A stretch of 11,542 nt of DNA from an uncultured Eubacteriales bacterium (GTDB lineage: Bacteria > Bacillota > Clostridia > Lachnospirales > Lachnospiraceae): the NCBI GenBank assembly GCA_900313855.1, contig OMSZ01000018.1, positions 1 through 11,542 on the forward strand. The letters are read 5' to 3'. Made by a program: the position numbers and the translations under genes. The first letter of the stretch is position 1, and every line of letters begins with the position of its first letter. Shown piece by piece: positions 1 to 5,431 of the stretch. The notes beneath the pieces are model-generated. The model made no database searches and was not told the DNA's origin. It saw nothing but the letters and a program-made list of their open reading frames with translations.

Positions 1-1112
1 ATCATCTGATACTGCATGCTGCAGAATGAAAGCTTTCTTGAACATGTATTACCACAATGGAAGCCCATAAATGTATCCTTATGAGTATACGGGAATTTAT
101 CCTTGATCGACTCATTATACATATCAGCCGGTACAGTATTGTTAATGTCAAGAAGTGTAACTGCGTCCTGACTTACCATGCAGCCTATGAACTCACTAAG
201 TGCTCCATAGATATCAACCTCGCATGAAACCGGAATACCCATTCCAGTAAGACGGCTGTTAACAAAGCAAGGCACGAAACCAAACTGTGTCTGGAACGCA
301 GGCCAGCATTTACCGGCTATACATACATACTTGCGATAACCCTTATGCTCCTCGATCCAGTCAAGAAGTGTAAGCTCATACTGGGCAAGCTTAGGTAATA
401 CCTCAGGCTTATTATTGCCGCTTCCAAGCTCCTCCTCCATCTCTTTGATCTTAGCAGGTATACGCTCATCATTCTCGTGCTTCTTAAATGCTTCAAAAAG
501 ATCAAGCTCCGAATTCTCTTCGATCTCAATACCAAGATCATATAACGGCTTGATCGGCGCGTTACATGCAAGGAAATTAAGCGGTCTTGGACCAAAGCTT
601 ATTATCTTAAGATTGCTTAATGCATATACAGCACGGGCAACAGGAACAAATTCATTGATCATATCGGCGCATTCCTCAGCAGTTCCTACAGGATACTCAG
701 GAATATATGCCTTAACATTTCTAAGCTTAAGATTGTAGCTTGCATTAAGCATACCGCAGTAAGCATCGCCACGTCCCTGAATAAGATCATTCTGGCTCTC
801 CTCTGCTGCCGCGCAGAACATTACAGGTCCGTCAAAATGTTTTGCCAAAAGTGTCTCTGAAATCTCAGGTCCGAAATTTCCAAGATATACACAAAGAGCA
901 TTACAGCCCGCTTTCTTGATATCCTCAAGCGCCTGAACCATATGTATCTCGCTCTCAACGATACATATCGGACACTCATAGATATCAGCATCTCCGTATT
1001 TCTTGCTGTAAGCCTCTACTAAAGCCTTTCTTCTGTTAACAGAAAGCGGCTCCGGAAAACAATCGCGGCTGACTGCAACAATACCGATCTTTACCTCTGG
1101 TGAATTAATCAT
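1..1112 (-). CDS. L-fucose/L-arabinose isomerase-family protein, 3' end beyond the window
   Basis: My translation from the ATG at 1112 gives 370 residues with no stop before the left edge, so the C-terminus is missing. It reads as the FucI/AraA-type ketol isomerase fold, which interconverts an aldose and a ketose in the cytoplasm with a divalent metal. Glu298 (in SCEVDIYG) and Asp322 (in LLDINN) are 24 residues apart, the same spacing as the Mn ligands Glu337 and Asp361 of E. coli FucI; His352 (GFHCGN) may be another active-site residue, which is inference. The start is supported by AAGGAGGGT at 1119-1127. The gene follows the xylulokinase-type gene by 26 bases, so both are probably cotranscribed. 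The sugar cannot be read from sequence: L-fucose, L-arabinose and D-arabinose are all handled by this superfamily. Family confidence is high, substrate confidence low. Confidence 0.85.
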   Translation of the reverse strand, partial: MINSPEVKIGIVAVSRDCFPEPLSVNRRKALVEAYSKKYGDADIYECPICIVESEIHMVQALEDIKKAGCNALCVYLGNFGPEISETLLAKHFDGPVMFCAAAEESQNDLIQGRGDAYCGMLNASYNLKLRNVKAYIPEYPVGTAEECADMINEFVPVARAVYALSNLKIISFGPRPLNFLACNAPIKPLYDLGIEIEENSELDLFEAFKKHENDERIPAKIKEMEEELGSGNNKPEVLPKLAQYELTLLDWIEEHKGYRKYVCIAGKCWPAFQTQFGFVPCFVNSRLTGMGIPVSCEVDIYGALSEFIGCMVSQDAVTLLDINNTVPADMYNESIKDKFPYTHKDTFMGFHCGNTCSRKLSFCSMQYQM

Positions 1113-1118
1113 GGTGTT

Positions 1119-1127
1119 ACCCTCCTT
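1119..1127 (-). promoter_or_regulatory. strong RBS of the isomerase gene
   Basis: AAGGAGGGT lies 6 bases upstream of the ATG at 1112. It fixes the start of the gene that runs off the left edge and lies in the 26-base gap after the kinase stop codon. Confidence 0.85.
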
Positions 1128-1138
1128 AAAAAAATGAT

Positions 1139-2605
1139 TTATAACAATGAAAATATATCTTTTGTCGCCGGATATATCTTCTTAAATGTTCTGTATCTTT
1201 CCTCATATTTATCTACAAGCTCCGGATCAGGGACCTCAGTATCCACTATCTTTACTATCTTCTTTGCTGCATCTTCTACAGAAGCATACTCTCCACACGC
1301 TGTTGCGGCAAGCATAGCCGCACCCATCCCGGGTCCCTGCTCACTCTCAATAATATCAACCTTAAGATTAAGAATGTTAGCTATCATCTTCCGCCACAAC
1401 GGGCTCTTCGCGCCGCCGCCGCAAATCTTTGTGCGCTCTACATTAATGCCTAAGCTTCTGACCACCTCAAGAGAATCCCTGAGTGCGAAACCTACGCCCT
1501 CAAGCACCGCCTGGGTCATATCATATCTTGTGGTATCCATACTCATTCCAAGGAATACTCCTCTCGCATCCGGATCATTATATGGCGAGCGCTCCCCCAT
1601 AAGATATGGAAGGAAGAATACCTTATTCTCACCAAGAACAGTTATATCAGCCTGCTCCCGGTCATACTCTTTGGTACCGATTATATCCTCAAGCCACCAT
1701 TTATTGCAGCTTGCAGCACTTAACATACAGCCCATCAGGTGATAATGACCGTCTGCATGGTCAAAGGAATGAAGCGCATTATTGCTGTCCACCTTATAAT
1801 CGTCTGATGATATGAAAATGGTCCCGCTGGTGCCAAGTGAAATGTTGCACATCCCGTCACCGACAGTTCCTGTCCCGACTGCCGCAGCCGCATTATCTCC
1901 GGCGCCCGCAACAATCTTACATGTCCTTGGAATTCCCAGCTCATCTGCTATTGCCGGCAGCATCTCTCCGACAACCTCGTAGGACTCATATACCTTTGCA
2001 AGCATGGATTCATTTATATCACAGATATCGCACATCTTCTTAGACCATCTGCGGTTTTTAACATCAAACAACAGCATTCCGGAAGCATCGGAAACATCCG
2101 TGCAGAAAACCCCCGACAATCTGTAAGCTATATAATCCTTAGGAAGCATTATCTTAGCAATTCTTCTAAAGCTTTCCGGTTCATTCTCCTTAAGCCATAA
2201 AAGCTTAGGTGCCGTAAACCCTGTAAATGCTATATTACCTGTATACTCTGAAAGCTTTTCCCTGCCTATAACATTATTAAGATATTCACATTCTTTTCCG
2301 GTACGACCATCATTCCAGAGAATAGCCGGTCTTATAACCTGATCCTTCTCATCAAGTATAACAAGACCATGCATCTGTCCGCCGAAGCTTATTCCCGCAA
2401 TCAGTGACTTATCAACATCTGCTGTAAGCTCCTTAATTCCTGCTGTAACCTGCTCATACCAGTCCTCAGGTTTTTGCTCCGACCAACCTGTTTTAGGAAA
2501 AAAAATGGGATAGTCCTTTGATACAATATTGCATATTTCACCATTACCGCTCATAAGTAACAGCTTAACCGAACTTGTACCAAGATCAATCCCAATGTAT
2601 AACAT
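1139..2605 (-). CDS. xylB: Xylulokinase-type FGGY sugar kinase
   Basis: A full-length FGGY-family kinase (488 aa; E. coli XylB is 484) that phosphorylates a ketopentose with ATP in the cytoplasm, feeding the pentose phosphate pathway. Visible landmarks are the N-terminal phosphate loop GIDLGTSSVK (5-14), the xylulokinase-typical GQMHG (76-80), AILWNDGRT (94-102), the catalytic Asp237 in GAGDNAAAAVG, the LGTSGT loop (257-262) and the C-terminal adenosine-binding ICGGGAKSPLW (394-404). The start is supported by TAGGGGGATA at 2611-2620. The partner downstream is a fucose/arabinose-family isomerase rather than XylA, so the natural substrate could be D-xylulose or another ketopentose such as D-ribulose. 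No regulator or transporter gene is visible. The family call is firm; the exact sugar is not. Confidence 0.92.
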   Translation of the reverse strand: MLYIGIDLGTSSVKLLLMSGNGEICNIVSKDYPIFFPKTGWSEQKPEDWYEQVTAGIKELTADVDKSLIAGISFGGQMHGLVILDEKDQVIRPAILWNDGRTGKECEYLNNVIGREKLSEYTGNIAFTGFTAPKLLWLKENEPESFRRIAKIMLPKDYIAYRLSGVFCTDVSDASGMLLFDVKNRRWSKKMCDICDINESMLAKVYESYEVVGEMLPAIADELGIPRTCKIVAGAGDNAAAAVGTGTVGDGMCNISLGTSGTIFISSDDYKVDSNNALHSFDHADGHYHLMGCMLSAASCNKWWLEDIIGTKEYDREQADITVLGENKVFFLPYLMGERSPYNDPDARGVFLGMSMDTTRYDMTQAVLEGVGFALRDSLEVVRSLGINVERTKICGGGAKSPLWRKMIANILNLKVDIIESEQGPGMGAAMLAATACGEYASVEDAAKKIVKIVDTEVPDPELVDKYEERYRTFKKIYPATKDIFSLL

Positions 2606-2689
2606 GCACCTATCCCCCTAAAACATCATATGTCGAACATACCATTTATATCTTCCCACAAAAGAAAGCTAAGTGCAATTCAATATTTT

Positions 2690-2718
2690 ATTATAATGTT
2701 TAGATTATTTCTGTTGAA
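2690..2718 (-). promoter_or_regulatory. candidate promoter of the kinase-isomerase operon
   Basis: On the minus strand a perfect TATAAT (plus coordinates 2690-2695) is preceded after 17 bases by TTCAAC (2713-2718), which matches TTGACA at only three of six positions. It lies about 85 bases upstream of the kinase ATG. The good -10, right spacing and weak -35 suit an activated or repressed sugar operon. The -35 overlaps one arm of an inverted repeat. Confidence 0.5.
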
Positions 2719-2745
2719 GGATCAAAGAATTACCATTAATCCTTC
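2716..2745 (-). promoter_or_regulatory. inverted repeat GAAGGAT/ATCCTTC (operator or weak terminator)
   Basis: Seven-base perfect arms at 2716-2722 and 2739-2745 with a 16-base gap. The repeat lies 27 bases beyond the SH3b lipoprotein stop, where a terminator would be expected, but no U-run follows on the minus strand. It overlaps the predicted -35 of the kinase promoter, so an operator role is equally possible. No other obvious terminator is seen in 2606-2771. Confidence 0.35.
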
Positions 2746-2771
2746 TGAATAATGCATCACGCTAAGAAACA

Positions 2772-3344
2772 TTAATTAAGCAGACCGTTATCAAGACATT
2801 CTTTGTCCTTCTTCTTCTGTTTCTCCTTATCTGAAGATTTCTTTCCCGAAGACTCCTTCTTCGCTGTTTCCTTCGATGCCTCAACAGCCTTATCAGCCAC
2901 CGACTTATCCTCTGTTACATACTCCTTTAATATGTAACCATCCTTACCATCGAATTCAACCTTGATGTAATCCCCTGAAGTCTCGTAAGTCTTGAGCTCA
3001 CTGCCGATCGGAACCACACCGAGATCATTCCCCGAACCTGATGCTTCCTCATGAAGAGTGACACTTTCCGTCGCATACATCGTTACGCCATCAGCGCTTT
3101 CACTATTTGCAGCAACATCATAAGCTTTATCTTCATCAGCATTTTCAGTAGTCACATCATCCTTTGCCACATCCTCAGTATTATCCTCGGATGTCTGCGA
3201 CTTAAGATCATCTGATGTCTCATTGTCCGAAACAATCTCTGTAGAACCTGTCTCAACTCTTGTATCTGCTGTATTACCACATGCCGTAAGACATATTCCG
3301 GCAAGCATTAATGTTGTTATCATAAAACTTTTATAACGTCTCAT
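2772..3344 (-). CDS. SH3b-domain lipoprotein
   Basis: A 190-aa predicted lipoprotein. A basic N-terminus and hydrophobic stretch (7-19) lead to the lipobox LTAC, with Cys22 as the lipidated residue. Residues 25-85 are acidic and Ser/Thr/Asp-rich, probably a flexible linker. Residues about 88-143 resemble a bacterial SH3 (SH3b) domain, including GVVPIGSELKTY and YIKVEFDGKDGYILKEYV; such domains bind peptidoglycan or other wall ligands. The tail (155-181) is Lys/Ser/Glu-rich. It follows the transglutaminase-like gene by 15 bases, so it is the last gene of the operon; the GGTGAT before its ATG can act as RBS. It probably sits on the outer face of the membrane and contacts the wall. No catalytic residues are recognised. 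Confidence 0.8.
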   Translation of the reverse strand: MRRYKSFMITTLMLAGICLTACGNTADTRVETGSTEIVSDNETSDDLKSQTSEDNTEDVAKDDVTTENADEDKAYDVAANSESADGVTMYATESVTLHEEASGSGNDLGVVPIGSELKTYETSGDYIKVEFDGKDGYILKEYVTEDKSVADKAVEASKETAKKESSGKKSSDKEKQKKKDKECLDNGLLN

Positions 3345-3359
3345 ATCATCACCATTTCC

Positions 3360-4070
3360 TTACTTAAGTTCTTTCTTCTTCTTTGAAAAATATCTGTAAT
3401 GTTTCTTGGCTCCGTACTTGAATTTCCAGCCTGCCTTATTGGTTCGCTCAAAATTCGGATCAAACACATACTTCTTCTTATCTATTTTGATAGTAGTCCA
3501 TGCATGCGCACCGAAATTCGCCGGTTTCCCGTTCTTTAAAGCCTGCGGAACACAGCCTCTTACAAAGACTGCATCATAGCCTAACACCTGTGCCATAGCA
3601 GTAAATGTTGCCGCCTGCGTGTTACAATCTCCCTTTGACTTTGAAAATCCATAGTTTGAATAATACTCAAGAGCAGCCGAGTCTTTCTTGATCTTCTTGG
3701 TAATATTGACATATTTAAGCTTTGATGACCATTTGAAAGCTTTTTTGAGGCACTTCAAAACCTTTTTCGCATCCTTTGAATTATCGGGAACAGCATCAAG
3801 CTCTATAAGCTTTTTTGCTGCATTTGCCTTAAAGCCTTCCCACTTTACCAAACTTCCGTCCGCATTGATACAGTAGTATTCATCCTTACCATCTTCATTT
3901 ATCTTATAAGCACATTTGTCAGTAACCATCACCCCGTTTTCATCATAATAGTGAAGTACGCCGTCTTCTTCTATCATTCCGGGTTCTGCCGCCCTGCACT
4001 GTAATACGGGTAATGCCATAAGCAAAAGCGCTGCTGTTATGAACACCCGGTTCAATTTCTTTTTCATCAT
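3360..4070 (-). CDS. exported transglutaminase-like protein with wall-binding-type repeats
   Basis: An exported protein of 236 aa from the ATG chosen here. A signal peptide ends near CRAA/EPG; the Cys there has Gln before it, so it is a poor lipobox. Residues about 31-80 contain short Tyr/Gly/Asp motifs (VLHYYDENGVM, EYYCINADGSLV) like cell-wall/choline-binding repeats. The C-terminal half looks like a transglutaminase/cysteine protease-like core: Cys149 in KGDCNTQAATF, His189 in GAHAWTTI and Asp204 in YVFDPNF, in the usual Cys-His-Asp order. Family members cleave or cross-link amide bonds, so an extracellular peptide or protein target is likely but unproven. It begins just after the upstream stop and ends 15 bases before the lipoprotein gene. 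A TTG at 4082 lies within the RBS and is rejected; ATG 4067 is a close alternative start. Confidence 0.82.
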   Translation of the reverse strand: MMKKKLNRVFITAALLLMALPVLQCRAAEPGMIEEDGVLHYYDENGVMVTDKCAYKINEDGKDEYYCINADGSLVKWEGFKANAAKKLIELDAVPDNSKDAKKVLKCLKKAFKWSSKLKYVNITKKIKKDSAALEYYSNYGFSKSKGDCNTQAATFTAMAQVLGYDAVFVRGCVPQALKNGKPANFGAHAWTTIKIDKKKYVFDPNFERTNKAGWKFKYGAKKHYRYFSKKKKELK

Positions 4071-4074
4071 CAAA

Positions 4075-4080
4075 TCCTCC
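4075..4080 (-). promoter_or_regulatory. RBS deciding the start of the second transglutaminase-like gene
   Basis: GGAGGA lies 4 bases before ATG 4070 and 7 before ATG 4067, immediately after the upstream gene's stop. It excludes the in-frame TTG at 4082, which would precede the RBS. Confidence 0.75.
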
Positions 4081-4082
4081 AA

Positions 4083-4898
4083 TTAGTTAAGATCTATCGG
4101 ACCTGCTCCATCCATATAATAGACTCCTGTTTTTTTATTTTTTGTCATGGATATCATAATGTTCTTATAATAATAATTATAACCGCGATAATTTTTCAGC
4201 ATAGCGCTGTCAAAATAAGCTCCCGGCTTAATATCAAACGGATTGCATGAGTTGCTTGATTTGATCTTCGTGGGTTTTCCAAACACCTTCTTAAGCTTCT
4301 TAGGCATATCCTTAGAAGTTTTCTTTCTCTTTACGGCTTTCTGATATTTCTTTGAAGCCTTCGCATCATATACTCCTGTTTTCTTGTTAAAGAATACAAG
4401 CTTATTATCAGTAGCCCAAAGTCCCGTTACACAATGACCGTTCTCATCAAAACCATACTTAGCGCCTTCAACAGTCTTTAATATAACCTTAGTTGTCTTC
4501 ATTCCGGCAAATCTCTCAGCCTTATAAGCCTTTCCGTCAGAGCCGAAATAGAATTTGAACTCACCCTTCTTGTCTGCCGCAGTCTTCCACGAATTACAAA
4601 GTGCTTTACCGTTTTCAATATAATATACTTCAAAGTCATCTTCGTCTTTGAATGTTTTAAGAGCCGTAAATGTACTTTGAACAACTCCGTCTTCAAAATA
4701 CAGATATTCCTCTCCTGCTTTAACGACACCACTTGCCTTTACAAGCTTACCGCTCTTTTTAACATAATAGACCGTACCCGTCTCGTCCCATCCTTCATTT
4801 ACAACCTCGGCATTAACTGTGTGCATGGTACTTCCAAACGGCATGACCGTAAATGCGATCACTAACAATAATAATAACTTATAAAGCCTGTTCCGCAT
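4083..4898 (-). CDS. exported repeat protein with an unassigned C-terminal domain
   Basis: A secreted protein of about 271 aa. A signal peptide with a Leu-rich core ends near VNA/EVV. Residues about 35-180 carry imperfect aromatic/glycine repeats (TVYYVKKSGKLVKASGVVKAGEEYLYFEDG is one region; KFYFGSDGKAY, KYGFDENGHCVTGLW and VFFNKKTGVYD are others) typical of cell-wall-binding repeats. A Lys-rich hinge (184-212) leads to a small domain with NSCNPFDIKPGAYFD and a Tyr-rich stretch (GYNYYYKN). I do not recognise this domain and see no Cys-His-Asp core, so it may be a binding or structural partner of the two transglutaminase-like proteins. It touches the carrier protein gene end to start. An ATG at 4904 overlaps the carrier stop as ATGA; ATG 4898 is preferred because GGGGTGA then sits at normal spacing. 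Confidence 0.75.
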   Translation of the reverse strand: MRNRLYKLLLLLVIAFTVMPFGSTMHTVNAEVVNEGWDETGTVYYVKKSGKLVKASGVVKAGEEYLYFEDGVVQSTFTALKTFKDEDDFEVYYIENGKALCNSWKTAADKKGEFKFYFGSDGKAYKAERFAGMKTTKVILKTVEGAKYGFDENGHCVTGLWATDNKLVFFNKKTGVYDAKASKKYQKAVKRKKTSKDMPKKLKKVFGKPTKIKSSNSCNPFDIKPGAYFDSAMLKNYRGYNYYYKNIMISMTKNKKTGVYYMDGAGPIDLN

Positions 4899-4900
4899 TA

Positions 4901-5128
4901 TCATTCACCCCGCATTCTCTGTATCATATTCCAAAGAGCCTGAGCCGAATTAAAGTTCTCGGGAATGATCTCTGCCGGCGTCAGCTTAATACCAAAGGTT
5001 TCGCTAATCTCACTCACTATTGATAAAATATCAAATGACGAAAAAATCTTATCGTCAACAAGTGCCGTTTCATTTTCAAAATCCACATCCGGGCAAATAT
5101 CTTCCAAAATTTCCATTAATTCTTCCAT
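4901..5128 (-). CDS. DltC-like acyl/aminoacyl carrier protein
   Basis: A 75-aa acidic protein of carrier-protein size and helical pattern. The modified serine is probably Ser31 in KIFSSFDILSIV, followed by ETFGIKLTPAEI, which matches the helix after the DSL motif of ACPs. The usual Asp before the serine is Ser30. It would receive 4'-phosphopantetheine, be loaded by the adenylation enzyme encoded upstream and deliver the group to the membrane acyltransferase. Start ATG 5128 is set by AAGGAG at 5138-5143 with 9-base spacing; ATG 5134 is too close. The frame stays open upstream to 5311, but that part lies inside the inserted repeat element and is not believed to be coding. D-alanyl carrier is the closest functional analogy, but the cargo is unknown. 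Confidence 0.85.
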   Translation of the reverse strand: MEELMEILEDICPDVDFENETALVDDKIFSSFDILSIVSEISETFGIKLTPAEIIPENFNSAQALWNMIQRMRGE

Positions 5129-5137
5129 AATCATCTT

Positions 5138-5143
5138 CTCCTT
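5138..5143 (-). promoter_or_regulatory. RBS that sets the carrier protein start
   Basis: AAGGAG lies 9 bases before ATG 5128 and only 3 before ATG 5134. It lies outside the inserted element, so the carrier gene keeps its own initiation signal. Confidence 0.75.
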
Positions 5144-5149
5144 TTTTGT

Positions 5150-5159
5150 TATTCTTATT
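5150..5159. repeat. direct repeat, left copy (putative target-site duplication)
   Basis: TATTCTTATT directly outside the left terminal inverted repeat (one base, T5160, between) and repeated exactly at 5422-5431. This is the pattern left by insertion with a staggered cut. Confidence 0.6.
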
Positions 5160-5160
5160 T

Positions 5161-5421
5161 TAGATAATTGCGAAACCCTTCGGAACTGTAAATTGTGTAT
5201 GCATATTATACAGAATCCATAAACAGACCCTTTCCGCTGTATACTTCGGACTAGGCTCACTAAGTTCGCCAAGGCCTCAGGTATGTGACCGCCGGTACTT
5301 AACGAACACAAAGTGTGAGTTTAGTACCGCTGCGTAAACAACGGAGCGAAAGCGTGTCTGTGTTGGAACTGTATAATATGCACAACAGCAAAAAACAAAG
5401 CAGGAGTTTCGCAATTATCTA
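5161..5421. mobile_element. MITE-like palindromic element between ligase and carrier genes
   Basis: A 261-bp segment bounded by perfect 16-bp terminal inverted repeats, TAGATAATTGCGAAAC at 5161-5176 and its reverse complement at 5406-5421. Inside is a second inverted repeat, GCATATTATACAG at 5201-5213 and its complement at 5369-5381, plus a strong hairpin at 5293-5329. GGAACTGTA occurs twice as a direct repeat (5182-5190, 5365-5373). There is no transposase and no credible ORF. Exact 10-bp direct repeats flank it. This structure fits a non-autonomous MITE or other mobile palindromic repeat. In the operon transcript the ends could pair into a long stem between the ligase and carrier cistrons, possibly altering read-through, RNA processing or the protein ratio. 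It accounts for the whole gene-free stretch here. Family identity is unknown. Confidence 0.75.
5293..5329. repeat. imperfect hairpin inside the MITE-like element
   Basis: CGGTACT, AAC and ACAC pair with GTGT, GTT and AGTACCG in a 17-position stem with three mismatches (positions 8, 12 and 13) and an AAA loop. No T-run follows on either strand, so it is not a classic intrinsic terminator. Confidence 0.6.
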
Positions 5422-5431
5422 TATTCTTATT
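5422..5431. repeat. direct repeat, right copy (putative target-site duplication)
   Basis: TATTCTTATT directly abuts the right terminal inverted repeat and matches 5150-5159. It overlaps the last bases of the ligase stop codon (5430-5432), so the insertion point was at the very end of that gene. Confidence 0.6.

Noticed and set aside
1134..1742. A 202-codon open frame on the plus strand
   Set aside because: It is antisense to the well-supported xylulokinase gene, has no RBS and a composition expected of a shadow frame.
4001..4070. Lipoprotein signal in the second transglutaminase-like protein
   Set aside because: The Cys near the signal end has Gln before it (VLQC), which does not fit a lipobox; signal peptidase I cleavage is more likely.
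4071..4082. TTG start for the second transglutaminase-like gene
   Set aside because: The TTG lies upstream of and within the RBS region; ATG 4070 and 4067 follow GGAGGA at suitable distance.
5129..5311. An upstream extension of the carrier protein to 136 residues
   Set aside because: The extra 61 residues lie mostly inside the inverted-repeat element, show no carrier-protein features, and the AAGGAG RBS lies between them and the accepted start.
5161..5421. A riboswitch or small RNA gene in the ligase-carrier gap
   Set aside because: Terminal inverted repeats with flanking direct repeats fit an insertion better; no known riboswitch core was recognised.
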